Shown piece by piece: positions 11,112-21,038 of a DNA stretch of 64,000 bases (positions are counted from its first letter, which is position 1; each line of letters opens with the position of its first letter). Below the pieces are notes generated by a model. The model was not told where the DNA came from and did not search any database. It saw only the letters and a program-made list of their open reading frames with translations. A program made the position numbers and the translations under genes. Source of the DNA: Nemertoderma westbladi (taxonomy: Eukaryota > Xenacoelomorpha > Nemertodermatida > Nemertodermatidae); the NCBI GenBank assembly GCA_032718475.1, contig JAUCBJ010008204.1, positions 1 to 64,000 on the forward strand, written 5' to 3'.

Positions 11112-12977
11112 ATGAGCCGAGAGAAAGGAACGACACCGCCGCGGACCCCGGACGACGATCTAACGATCCGCGAGGCCACGGCGAGACGATACGAACCCAC
11201 GACGCCGGTCGATGCTACGCCGACCACGTCGACGCACGTTGACGCCACGTCGATAACGAGCAACACGGCGAACCAAGGTGTGGGGGGTCGTCTACCAGGA
11301 GAGAGCGAGTCGAGTAGAGGAGACGAGTCGGGAGGAGAAGAAAAAGACGAGTCGACGCGGAGCGAGGGTCGACATACCGATGTCACCGGTCCGCCACAGG
11401 CCGAGGACGACAAACGGTCCACCGGAACGGCGACGGTGGGGCCGTCGGTACGACGTCGGACCCGGAGAGACAGAGGAGAGGTCGGCGACGAGGACGTCGG
11501 GGTTTCTGATCGACTTCGACGGGCCTACAACGCGACCCGGGAACTACTAAAGGAGGCCAAGGAGGGGGCGAGGATAGACGAGGTCAGGATGACAAAGGGA
11601 CTAGGTGAGTCGGACAGATACTTTGATCACCTAGTGTGTTCTGGGCAGAGAGAACTAGCAGAGTTGAGGGCGTGGGGAGTTGCCTTCGAACTGTTTAAAC
11701 TATGGGAATGTGGGGGTATGGAACCTAGTGTAGTGTACATAGGGCCATACTTAGTCGATGCCAGGGAAGTTAAGTTAGTGGGTTGGGCGGGACCGCACGA
11801 GGGCGAATCCGAGGTTAGCTCCGAGGATTCGGTCTCGTCGGTCAGCGAGAACCCCGGAAAGCGGGGGAAAGTTAGTAGGACGGAGGGGCGACGGGAGTCC
11901 GTCGCAACCGGTAAGTCTGCTACATCCTCCGCAAAAGAAAGAAGGGTGCGGGAGATAAATCTGGCGTATGGAATAGAAGTGGCGGCGGCAGAGCAGAAAG
12001 AGTTAGAGAGGCGACTGAGTGAGGAAACCGCGTGGTTGGAGAGAGAAAGAGAGTGGGCAAAGGAAGATAGAGAGAGAGTCGAGGAGTGTAGAGAGCGGGA
12101 GATGGGAGTAGAGAGCGAGTCGGCAAAGCGGTCTGAGGTGCTTGCGAGAGAGAGGGCCGAGCGAAGTTTACGAAAGTGCATAAAGAGAGAGATAGAGATA
12201 GAGCGTGAGCGGGATGATTTGTGTGCCCAGATAGGGAGGCTTGCGCAATATCAAGCCAAACTTAAACGGCGCCGACTAGAACTGGCGCGGTTGGAGATAT
12301 CAGAGAGTGAGCCCCCACTTACAGGCACCGGGCGAGAAAACCAGAACTGGTGTAGCCATACGGGCGGGGGGGGTAGTAGTAGTACGTTAGAAGCAGTTAA
12401 TATTAATAGTACCGTAGTAAATAACCCTAATCCCTTTATTACAGGAAATAATATTTTACCGGGTAGTAGTAATTTAAATTTAAATACAAATACTCTAAAT
12501 AATAACTTCAATTCAAACCCGCAAAATAATTCGAATAATAATTTAAGTTTAGAGAATAGTAGCCACCTAAGTAATTTAAATAATTTAAATAATAATTCCG
12601 TTTCGAATTCTAATAATTTAATTGATTTAACAAATAATAATGGGAATGGTGCTATTAATATGAGCGTGTCGGACGTACATAACCCGGCAGACGGTGGCCT
12701 GGTAGGCCACGTAGTTAGTAAGCAGGAGGTGGCAGGGTTGAGCCAACCAGACGGCGGCCTGGTAGGCCACGTAGTTAGTAGGCAGGAAGTGGCGCGGTTG
12801 AGCCAACCCGAGGTGGGCCTGGTAGGCCACGCAGTAGTAGAGAGAGAGGCGGGGGTGAATAGACCCAGCCGTAGTGGAGACAGTGCGTCGACTAGAGAGG
12901 GGTGTAGAGACGAAGTAAGAGATAGTGAAGTTAGATGTGGCGAGTGGGGGGGGGGCTACGGGCGCCCCACCACGTAA
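11112..12977 (+). CDS. gag: Gag-like ORF 1 of inner element
   Basis: 621 codons from ATG 11112, about 90 bases after the LTR. The N-terminal third is acidic and Ser/Thr/Arg-rich. Residues 130-215 form a more regular conserved segment, and 275-405 is a long charged, Arg/Glu-rich probable coiled coil. Then comes an Asn/Leu-rich low-complexity stretch and two to three copies of a 20-residue repeat containing GLVGHVV. It is homologous along its length to the outer element's frames at 21692-23245 plus 21039-21689, which here are one continuous frame because the internal G run is 8 bases rather than 16. It probably serves as the structural N-terminal part of Gag; no enzymatic motif is present. Confidence 0.8.
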   Translation: MSREKGTTPPRTPDDDLTIREATARRYEPTTPVDATPTTSTHVDATSITSNTANQGVGGRLPGESESSRGDESGGEEKDESTRSEGRHTDVTGPPQAEDDKRSTGTATVGPSVRRRTRRDRGEVGDEDVGVSDRLRRAYNATRELLKEAKEGARIDEVRMTKGLGESDRYFDHLVCSGQRELAELRAWGVAFELFKLWECGGMEPSVVYIGPYLVDAREVKLVGWAGPHEGESEVSSEDSVSSVSENPGKRGKVSRTEGRRESVATGKSATSSAKERRVREINLAYGIEVAAAEQKELERRLSEETAWLEREREWAKEDRERVEECREREMGVESESAKRSEVLARERAERSLRKCIKREIEIERERDDLCAQIGRLAQYQAKLKRRRLELARLEISESEPPLTGTGRENQNWCSHTGGGGSSSTLEAVNINSTVVNNPNPFITGNNILPGSSNLNLNTNTLNNNFNSNPQNNSNNNLSLENSSHLSNLNNLNNNSVSNSNNLIDLTNNNGNGAINMSVSDVHNPADGGLVGHVVSKQEVAGLSQPDGGLVGHVVSRQEVARLSQPEVGLVGHAVVEREAGVNRPSRSGDSASTREGCRDEVRDSEVRCGEWGGGYGRPTT

Positions 12978-13139
12978 GACTAGTGGCGAGAGAGGGGGGG
13001 CAGAGAATGCCCCACAAGAGGGGTGTAGAAGTGTAGTAAGAGGTAGTGAAGTTAGAAGTGGCGGGTGGGGGGGGGGCTATGGACACCCCACCGCGAGAAG
13101 TTAGTAGAGAGAGAGGGGGGGCAGAGAGTGTCCCACAGC
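12896..13139 (+). repeat. Tandem duplication of about 120 bp at gag ORF junction
   Basis: 12896-13014 and 13016-13139 are imperfect direct copies, each with a run of 10 G near its middle. The outer element has only one such unit, with a single long G run, so the duplication is specific to the inner element. Confidence 0.7.
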
Positions 13140-13981
13140 CGTCAGCGGATAATGCGAGGGCCGAAATAGGTAAACCGCAACAACCGGCGACGGAGAGTAA
13201 TAGGGGGATTGCGAGTATCCCCAGCGGCGTGCGATCGAGCAGAGAGAGGCAGGTTGACGTCGCGAGAGGGCAGGCGAAGCGTCGAGCCCGACCAGAAGAG
13301 AGAAGAAGAACAGTGGAGTTTAACCGGGAGGTCGACGAGAGATCTCATGAGCCGGAATACTGCACTGAAAAGAGAAGAAGAGGAGATAGTAGAAAAGGTG
13401 TCGCCACGAACGATAGCAGTGCGAGGACGGATAACGGACCGTCGATAGTAGAGATGGAGTCAGGGAGCCAGTGGGGTCGAACTTCGGGAGATTGCCGTCG
13501 CCCCGGAGAAACGCACCGCACGCCAGGAGGGGGGTACAGGACGTACCAGTACGAAGAAGAGAACAGGAGAGGGGATCGAGGGGAAACTTCCCGACGGGAT
13601 ATAGCTGCCGATCGAGAGTACGGTAGTCGCGGGGAGATTCGAGATTCGCGAAGAATAAACTTCGGTTCGGAAGGGCACATGCAGACTGCAGGACATACTG
13701 TAGGCCTTACTGCACATACTATTATAGGCCATGCTGGGAGAGATAGAGTAGGCGATGGGGTAGCGCGAACGACGGGATTAAACCCGGAAGTCGCGGAGTA
13801 CATACCGGTAGGTAGGCGAGAGGTAGGTAGGCCTATATCGGTACAGCAGCATGACTATAATACACAGGGACATAACATATATCCAGGGGAGGGGGGAGTT
13901 ATTGGAGATAGACGTATGGGCCCCAATGTATTAACATCAACCCCAGCACCAAACATACCGGCTGGGGGGGGGACAGGGTGA
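13046..13981 (+). CDS. Gag-like ORF 2 of inner element
   Basis: Open for 311 codons and homologous to 20074-21027 of the outer element. The protein is Arg/Glu/Ser-rich and looks disordered, with no catalytic motif. It ends at a TGA only seven bases after a run of 9 G (13964-13972), and the next frame, holding the zinc knuckle, is open directly across this point. That suggests the two frames are joined by slippage on the G run, as the outer element would need at its own gag-pol junction. Confidence 0.65.
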   Translation: MKLEVAGGGGAMDTPPREVSRERGGAESVPQPSADNARAEIGKPQQPATESNRGIASIPSGVRSSRERQVDVARGQAKRRARPEERRRTVEFNREVDERSHEPEYCTEKRRRGDSRKGVATNDSSARTDNGPSIVEMESGSQWGRTSGDCRRPGETHRTPGGGYRTYQYEEENRRGDRGETSRRDIAADREYGSRGEIRDSRRINFGSEGHMQTAGHTVGLTAHTIIGHAGRDRVGDGVARTTGLNPEVAEYIPVGRREVGRPISVQQHDYNTQGHNIYPGEGGVIGDRRMGPNVLTSTPAPNIPAGGGTG

Positions 13982-14834
13982 CATTCCCCCATCACAATAT
14001 CGACAATATACCCCGATAGGAGCAAGAATATCGAACTCCCTGGACGAGAGCAGGTCGTGCGGACAGTCACCACCACACGCGGCCATACAGGGGACTACCA
14101 GTCCACAGTTAGCTGGTAGTAGGGCCACACCGTGGCAGGGACAGAAAGAAAATAACACTATATATAATAAACACAATCCCAATATACCCAGTAGGCCGAG
14201 TCTAGACAACCAAAACATTAAATCGGTACATATAAACCTAAGCGCGATACGTGAAGGACTATACAGGAAACGCTATAATCCAGGATTCCAATGTCAATTA
14301 CATCGGGACGGAACCCATAAGACCAGGAGTTGCAAGTACTGGCAAGCGTTGCCCAAACGAGATCGTGTAGCCTACACAGACGCAAACGGACTATGTCATC
14401 GATGTGTGGTAAAAGGACACAGATCCGGAGAGTGTTGGAAAGGGAGAGGATATGAAAGGATTAAACAAGGGGCAGAGAAGCCTATTAGCAAACATAAGGG
14501 AGTCGGGAAAGTAGGAGGAGGCGTGTTGCATACACACGCAGGACGGACACAGTGCGAGGGGGCATTGCACGGACAGACACCGCGTATACCGAGGGACGAG
14601 CGGGGGTCGTCGAGGGCCTTAATGCCAGCGCACATACGAAGGGGGAGGCCAGCAAAGGTAGCACCGAAGAGAGTGTGGCGAAGAGTTAGAGGACGTATAG
14701 GAGGGCAGCAGGAGAGTGCCCACTGGAAGAAGGGGCACGTGAGAGTTTTTAGTCGTCCAAAGTTTTGGACTGAGGGGGGTGGGAATGAGGGCGAGACGCC
14801 CTTCCCACGCACAAAATATAAAATAATTATTTAA
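13971..14834 (+). CDS. Nucleocapsid-like ORF of inner element (pol deleted)
   Basis: This frame has no stop from the G run at 13964-13972 to 14834. It begins with residues matching the start of the outer element's pol-frame protein, then lacks the DUF1759-type capsid domain (deleted near 14053). It keeps the C-x-x-H...C segment and a CCHC knuckle (CHRCVVKGHRSGEC, near 14397-14440). Soon after the knuckle the homology to protease and pol is lost, and matching resumes near 14745 with DNA that lies beyond integrase in the outer element. The C-terminal 100 residues are probably fortuitous. Confidence 0.7.
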   Translation, partial: GQGDIPPSQYRQYTPIGARISNSLDESRSCGQSPPHAAIQGTTSPQLAGSRATPWQGQKENNTIYNKHNPNIPSRPSLDNQNIKSVHINLSAIREGLYRKRYNPGFQCQLHRDGTHKTRSCKYWQALPKRDRVAYTDANGLCHRCVVKGHRSGECWKGRGYERIKQGAEKPISKHKGVGKVGGGVLHTHAGRTQCEGALHGQTPRIPRDERGSSRALMPAHIRRGRPAKVAPKRVWRRVRGRIGGQQESAHWKKGHVRVFSRPKFWTEGGGNEGETPFPRTKYKIII

Positions 14835-16491
14835 TTAAAAATAAGAAAATAATTAAATAATAGAGTAGGTAGAAGTTAGGTAGTAAGAGTTAATTAGTTA
14901 GTTAGTTAGTTAAAGGAGGGTACGTGTAGTACCGTTAGTAGAAGAGTTAGTAGAACGGTACGTGTAGTACCGTTAGTAGAAGAGTTAGTAGGAGGGTACG
15001 TGTAGTACCGTTAGTAGAAGAGTTAGTAGGAGGGTACGTGTAGTACCGTTAGTAGAAGAGTTAGTAGGAGGGTACGTGTAGTACCGTTAGTAGAAGAGAG
15101 TTAGAGGGTACGTAAGTACCGCTAGTTAGTTAGAGTTAGAGGGTACGTAAGTACCGATTAGAAAGTAAGAGTTAGAGGGTACGTGGTACCGTTAGTTAGA
15201 GGTGTTAGTAGTAGCAGCAGAGGGTTGTGGGCACCGTAAGCGCCACGTAGTTAGAGTTAGTAGGGAATGCGCTGAACTTAGTGGGGCACGGGCGTGATGA
15301 CGTGTTTGATGTAAGAGCAGGGTATGTTAATTAGGGTGGGTGCCGGGCACAAGAGGTGCCGGGCACAAAAAGAGTTAGTAGTAGAGTTAGTTGAGTTAGT
15401 AGAGAGTTAGTAGAGTTAGTAGAGTTAGAAGGTGCCGGGCACAAGAGGTGCCGGGCACAAAAAGAGTTAGTAGAGTTAGAAGGTGCCGGGCACAAGAGGT
15501 GCCGGGCACAAAAGGGGTTAGTAGAGTTAGAAGAGAGTTAGTAGAGTCAGTAGTAGTTCACATAATTAACGTACCCACTCTGCCGGCACTCAGAGCGTCA
15601 CGTGTAGGCGATGAGACGTAAAGGGGGAGTAGAGGAGTAGAGAGGGCACATTGGGTGCCAGGTAGTAGAAGAGTAGAGACGGGCACATAGGGTGCCAGGT
15701 AGTAAGTTAGAGAGGTAGTAGTGTAGTAGAGAGGGCACATAGGGTGCCAGGTAGTAGAGTAGAGCAGAGGGGGCACATAGGGTGCCAGGTAGTAGAGCTA
15801 GAGAGGTAGTTGAGTAGTAGAAGGGCACATAGGGTGCCAGATAGTAGAGTGGTTGTGGGCACCGTAAGCGCCACGTAGTTAGAAGAGTGGAGTAGAGTTA
15901 GCAGAGCTAGTGGAGTAGAGTTAGTAGAGCTAGTTAGCAGAGTTGGTAGACTCAGAGGAGTCAAGTAGAGTTAGTAGAAGTAGAAAGTTAGTAGGAGTTA
16001 GTTAGACTTAGTAGAGAGTTAGAGTCAGTAGAAAGTTAGAGGCTCTCAGTTAGAGCTAGAAGTAGTAAGAGTTAGTAGTTAGCAGAGTTAGTTAGATAGT
16101 TAGAGTTAGTAAGCAGTAGGTAGATAGTATGATAGCACAGGGGTAGCATTAGAGATTAAAGCCTTAGGGAGTGACAAGAGAGGGATGGGGTAACTAGTGC
16201 GGAGTGCGAAGAGAGCGTGGGCGCAATTCAAGTGTGGGGGAGGAGAAGTGAGAGGAAGAGTGTGGGACGAGGAGGTCCGGGAGTATGCGAGAGTTGGAGT
16301 AGAGTGGTGAGAGTGTTGGGGAAACAAAAATTGTGTGAGAGAAGCGCACGATCGGCCCGACACGAGACGCCAGAGGGTAGTGACATCATACCCATAGGGA
16401 GCGGCCTGGAAAGCCGACTCCGAAAAAATAGACCCACCCCACACCCGATAATAGATCGGGATCCAGCGGAATTGTAGCGCACTTGAGTTGG
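14835..16491 (+). repeat. Repeat-rich 3' region of inner element
   Basis: No coding frame. 14900-15190 holds units ending in GGTACGTGTAGTACC-type cores, related to the repeats at 7441-8050. 15335-15520 has three copies of a unit with GGTGCCGGGCACAA. 15640-15870 has about five copies of a unit with GGGCACATAGGGTGCCAG. GTTAGTAGA words fill the spaces. The last 350 bases match the outer element's 3' non-coding region. The exonuclease and zinc-knuckle frames of the outer element are absent here. Confidence 0.8.
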
Positions 16492-16529
16492 ATGCTATCT
16501 TCTCACCGGGAAGATAGCATGGGGGGGAG
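16492..16529 (+). promoter_or_regulatory. Polypurine tract with 10-bp hairpin (inner element)
   Basis: Arms 16492-16501 and 16511-16520 are perfect reverse complements with a 9-base loop. GGGGGGGAG follows and touches the 3' LTR. Same arrangement as 3735-3772. Confidence 0.75.
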
Positions 16530-17059
16530 TGTTAGCTTATCCAATTCCGCTAACACAAACCCATAGAGTGAGCCATAAAGCAATATTGGGAGCCTATTGT
16601 CAGCCCAGTAAACGGGGACAATAGGCCCCAAAGGAGACACACACAATAAGGGTCAGGGGTTACTCCCCTGACAAGAGAGAGAACAGCAAGGGCGAAGGGA
16701 AGCACTTCAGAGGGGGGCAAAGGGTGCCAACAGGGGTATCAACCAATCAGAGGGGGGAAAGGCATCGATTGAGTAGCAATAAGGCCACCGTGCAATATAA
16801 CCAGTTACCAGTAATCATACCGGTCAGTTATTCAGTTTACTCAGTCAGATCAGTAGGGTGGAACGGGGACTTCTGTCACCGTCCGCTACCGCCATCATAT
16901 TATTCATACTTATATTACCTGTTGTGTTATACTATATATCAGACTATTATACATTATACATATAACCGGACACCAGAACTATTTTACCTTTCACACACGG
17001 CGGGGACGCGTGGATAGAAAACCCAAACGGATAAACCGGGATCCGTAGATCCCGTCACA
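16530..17059 (+). repeat. 3' LTR of inner element
   Basis: 530 bp, one mismatch to the 5' LTR. Followed by the TATAC target duplication and then the interrupted outer pol gene. Confidence 0.96.
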
Positions 17060-20000
17060 TATACGATACATAACCCCTCTTCGTGTGGATGTCTGCGCCC
17101 TCCTGGCTCAGCTGATACTTCAGTTCGTCTGTCTCTCTATCCCACACGATTCCCAATGCCTTCTGCTGGGATTCCGTTCTCTTAATCGCCATGTCCTGCC
17201 CTTTGGCTGTTGTGGGATTATCCATGGTCGATTCTGGTTTCCTGTCCTCTATGGCTTTGATAAATTCTTCCGAACTGGATTGGAATTTGGTCAGGTTGAA
17301 GCCGGATCCTTTTAGGATATCGCGAACCTCGCGCCCTGTATCCAGTATCTCCTTAACCGTATTTCCAGACTCCATTCCGTCGTCTACGTAGAAGCCGCGT
17401 CGAATCATATCGACGGCCCTACTGCTGTATCTATCTTCCTTCCCCTTTACTGTGTCTCTCACTGCCATAGTCGTCGTAAATGAAGACGACTTGGCCCCCA
17501 TGTTCTGTACTACCATCTTATATGCCGGTATTATCGACGGTTCTTCCTCGCCGTTATACCATAAGAAGCGCTGACTGTCGCTATCTTCCTCCATTACACG
17601 GACTTGGTTGAACATGCCTTCTATGTCACACGTGAAGGCGTGTTTCCCATTTCTAAATCTAAGTAACACCTCTATGCCCGAATTGTATATGTTTGGGCCT
17701 TCTAACAGGTAGTCGTTTAAGCACTTTCCGTCGGTCTTTGCCGATGCGTCGACTACCATCCTTAGTTTACCTTTCTTTGGGTCTAAAGCCACGTGCAGTG
17801 GCAGGTAATATGTCCTATCCGTGTTCGGCTCGTCGACCAGTAACTCCACGGCCCATCCTTTCTCGACGTACTTCTTAATTGTTCTGTGGATGTACTCATT
17901 CTTCTCGGGGCTCCGTTTTAGTGTTTGTTTCAGTTTGCGGAGTCTCGTGAGTACCATCCCCCTATTGTCGGGCAGCGGTATCTTCGGTAGTTTCCATACC
18001 ATTCCTATAGTATACCGTCCCTCATCGCATGTCATTGATTCCTCCACGCTTTGTAGAGCCTGCTTGTCTTCTACTGAGGTCCCGACTCCGGTTTCTTTCA
18101 GTCCCTCGAAATCCTGTCTGAGCAGTCTTTTAAGCTGCTCCTCTGCTCCCTCGTCACCCATTTCCTGCATTGTTCCCGCGAACATGCATCCTGATGTCTC
18201 CGACATCCTAAATGGTATCTTGCTCTTAATTGGACCACTCAGCGTCCACCCGAATGGTGTTAATATGGCCACCGGGTCACTCTGCTTGTCTTCGCCGAAG
18301 ACCGTTTGCATTCTTTCGTGGGCCGTTGGGCAGTCCATACCTACTATGATGGATACCTTGCTAACGTCCACGTCTGGGATTGAGAAGTCAATGTCGTCCA
18401 GGAATTTATATTGCTCGACCTCGATGTTGGTTGGTCGCCTGGCATTGATATTAATTGACTCTATCACTTGGATGGGGTCGATGGTTGCCCCATAGTCGCA
18501 TCCTGGTGCCACTGCTGCAATTGCGCACCGTCCTGTTCTCATCTCCAGGATCTCATCTTTGCTAGAGATGGTTGTTACCGCCATCCTGCTTGGCCTCGTT
18601 CTCAATCCTATCTCCTCGGCAACCCATTCCTCGACTAATGTGAAGGCAGCTCCACTATCAACCAGCATTAGCGTTGTTACTGATCGATTGCCTTCCCCAA
18701 TCACTCGCACGGGTACTACTCCAAGTAGCACCGTTCCTCTCTTCTTCGCTCCTACTGTGCTCGTCGCCATCGTTTGGCCTCTCCTTTGACCAAATTTTAT
18801 CGGCCTCTCCTTGCACTCCCTTGCTCTATGTCCACTCATTACACATCGCGAGCAGATTTTATTGCTGAACGCATAATCTATCTGATCCTGCCTAGGTAGC
18901 GCCTGCCAGTACCTGCAGTTCATGGTTTGATGAAGCGCATTTGCGTGTAGCTGGCATTTGCTCTTTGGGTCGTAGCCCTCTTTATACAGTGCATTGCGTA
19001 TCGCAGTTGCGTTTGTACCAAAGTCCCTACTATTCTTATTGTTTGGATTTAGCCTACTGGGCGTACTGGGGTTATGTTTATTCGTGTTGTTATTGTTTCC
19101 CTGTCCGTTCCATGGTGTTGTCTTATCCTCGGCTAGCTGTGGACTTGCAGTCCCCTGCGTCGCTGCATATGGCAATGATTGCCTGAGTCTCGGTAATGCG
19201 TTTGATGTGTTGTGCTCTGGTTTCGGTCTATGGTAGTCTGTCTTCGGTCCCTTTCCCAGGCTGTCTTCGCTATAGACTGGGTCAGTTATTAGCTCAGCCT
19301 CGTAGTTTAAGAAGTTTGACATTTCTTCTAAACCCGGTTCCGCACCCTTCTTATCTCGAGTGGAGAAGGCGATTTTCCTCCACTTGTTGCGCAGCCAGCT
19401 CGGTAGTGCCTGCGCTATCGTGGTGATGTTGTTGGACGCGTTGAGCTCGTATGGCGCGTCTAGCGTCTTCAGCACGATTAGCGCCTTTTCAACTTTGTTA
19501 GCAAATGTCTTAATGCTAACGGGATTATCCTGTAGGCCACCCGATGTTATGCCTCTCAACGTCTGTCTGATGATCTTGGCCGGGTGCCCGTATTCCCTAT
19601 CCAGTGCCCGCCATGCTGTCGTGAAGCCGCCCTCTATTCCTTGATATTGCCTCACGATGTCGTATGCTGGGCCTCCCGTGTACACTTGTAGATACTTTAG
19701 GCACTCCGCCTGCGTCAAGTTTTTTGTTAGTATTTCGTTACTATACATGCGCCGAAACTGTAGATATTCTTCCGGCCTACTCCCATCGAATTTGAATGGT
19801 TCCACGGGTGGTAGCTCGATCCTCGTTTTCAACGCATCGATCAACGTGGCCATCCCCATCGCCTGTGCTTCCAATGGATTCGATGGGTGCTGTATAGTTT
19901 CTCCTGTCTGGTGCGTTCCGTCTGTCCTATTTCTTGACTTTCTCTGACTTGGGTATGTCATCGGGGGTAGCGGCCCCCTCCATATTTCTGTGTCACACGA

Positions 20001-20081
20001 CCTATTCTCATCCAAGGGTCTCGTTGTTCTTGCTCCTATCGGGGTATATTGTTGATATTGTGATGGGGGAATGTCACCCTG
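17060..20081 (-). pseudogene. pol: BEL/Pao capsid, zinc knuckle, protease and RT (5' half of pol)
   Basis: Open from the G run at 20083-20095 to the inner insertion; there is no obvious ATG at its start, consistent with expression as a Gag-Pol fusion. Counting from 20015, residues 50-250 match the DUF1759 capsid-like domain and 388-401 is a CCHC knuckle. DSGA at 453-456 is the aspartic protease active site (A17 family). The RT domain follows, with the YVDD catalytic box at 876-879. Removing the insertion and one target copy keeps the frame across to 8189-10493, so the gene was intact when hit. No internal stops. Confidence 0.93.
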
Positions 20082-21027
20082 TCCCCCCCCCCCCCACCGG
20101 TATGTTTGGTACTGGGGTTGATGTTAATATGTTGGGGCCCATGCACCTATCCGCAATAATTCCCCCCTCCCCTGGGTATATGTTATGTCCCTGCATGCTG
20201 TAGTCATACTGCTGTGCTGGTACCGGTATAGGCCTATCAGCTTCTGGCCTACCCGCCGGTATGTATTCCGCGACTTCCGGGTTTAATCCCGTTGTCCACG
20301 CTATCCTATCGCCTACATTGCCTCTCTCAGTATGGCCTACGGTATGTGCAGTAAGGCCTACAGTATGTCCTACAGTCTGCATGTGTTGTTCGGGATCGAA
20401 GTTTATTCTTCTCGAATAATCCTCCCCGCGGCTACCGTATTCTCGATCGATAGGTGTATTCCGTCGGAAAGTTTCTCTTCGACCCCCCTCTCTACTGTTC
20501 TCGTCTTCGTACCGGTACATCGCGTACCCCTCTCTCGGCGCGTAGTGCGCCTCGCCGGGTCGCATCTCTCCGGGGCGACGGCAATCTCCCGGAGTCCGAC
20601 CCCACTGACTCTCTGTTCTCATCTCGACTACCGACGGCTCGCTATCCGTCCTCGCTCTTCTATCGTTCGCGGCGATACTTCTACTACTGTCTTCTCTTCT
20701 TCTCCTTTCAGTGGAGTATTCCCGCTCGTGAGATCTCTCGTCGACCTCCCGGTTAAACCCCACTGTTCTTCTTCCCTCTTCTGATCGGGCTCGACGCTTC
20801 GTCCGCCCTCTCACGACGTCAACCTGTCTCTCTCTACTCGGTCGCACGCCGCTGGGGATACTCGCAATCCCCCTATTACTTTCCGTCGCCGGTTGTTGCG
20901 GTTTACCTATTTTGGCCCTCGCATTATCCGCTGACGGCTGTGGGGCACTCTCTGCCCCCCCCTTTTCGCCGCTAACTCGCTGTTGTGGGGTCCCTGTAGC
21001 CCCCCCCCCCCCCCCCCCACTCGCCAC
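20074..21027 (-). CDS. Gag-like ORF 2 of outer element
   Basis: About 317 codons between two long G runs (21000-21018 and 20083-20095). Rich in Arg, Glu and Ser and probably disordered; homologous to 13046-13981. It ends in TGA a few bases after the second run, while the pol frame is open through the same point. No recognised domain. Confidence 0.65.
   Translation of the reverse strand: MASGGGGGGATGTPQQRVSGEKGGAESAPQPSADNARAKIGKPQQPATESNRGIASIPSGVRPSRERQVDVVRGRTKRRARSEEGRRTVGFNREVDERSHEREYSTERRRREDSSRSIAANDRRARTDSEPSVVEMRTESQWGRTPGDCRRPGEMRPGEAHYAPREGYAMYRYEDENSREGGRRETFRRNTPIDREYGSRGEDYSRRINFDPEQHMQTVGHTVGLTAHTVGHTERGNVGDRIAWTTGLNPEVAEYIPAGRPEADRPIPVPAQQYDYSMQGHNIYPGEGGIIADRCMGPNILTSTPVPNIPVGGGGTG
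20083..20095 (-). promoter_or_regulatory. G13 run at gag-pol junction, possible slippage site
   Basis: On the coding strand 13 G are followed by ACAGGGTGA, which ends the gag-like frame; the pol frame reads through. The inner element has the same arrangement with 9 G at 13964-13972. Confidence 0.5.
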
Positions 21028-21038
21028 ATCTAACTTCG

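Larger units (their letters stand above)
10494..17059 (+). mobile_element. Non-autonomous BEL/Pao element inserted in outer pol (inner element)
   Basis: Two 530-bp LTRs (10494-11023, 16530-17059) differ at a single base and are flanked by the target duplication TATAC (10489-10493, 17060-17064). The element is on the opposite strand to the outer one. Its internal region encodes gag-like frames and a zinc knuckle but no capsid domain, protease, RT, RNase H or integrase. Blocks before and after the missing part match the outer element, so it is an internally deleted relative, presumably mobilised in trans. LTRs of the two elements share the ends and scattered blocks only, so they are different subfamilies. 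Confidence 0.95.

Noticed and set aside
15640-15870. Regular repeats with spacers that might suggest a CRISPR array
   Set aside because: Units are imperfect, spacers are themselves repetitive GTTAGTAGA words, and the region lies inside a eukaryotic LTR element.
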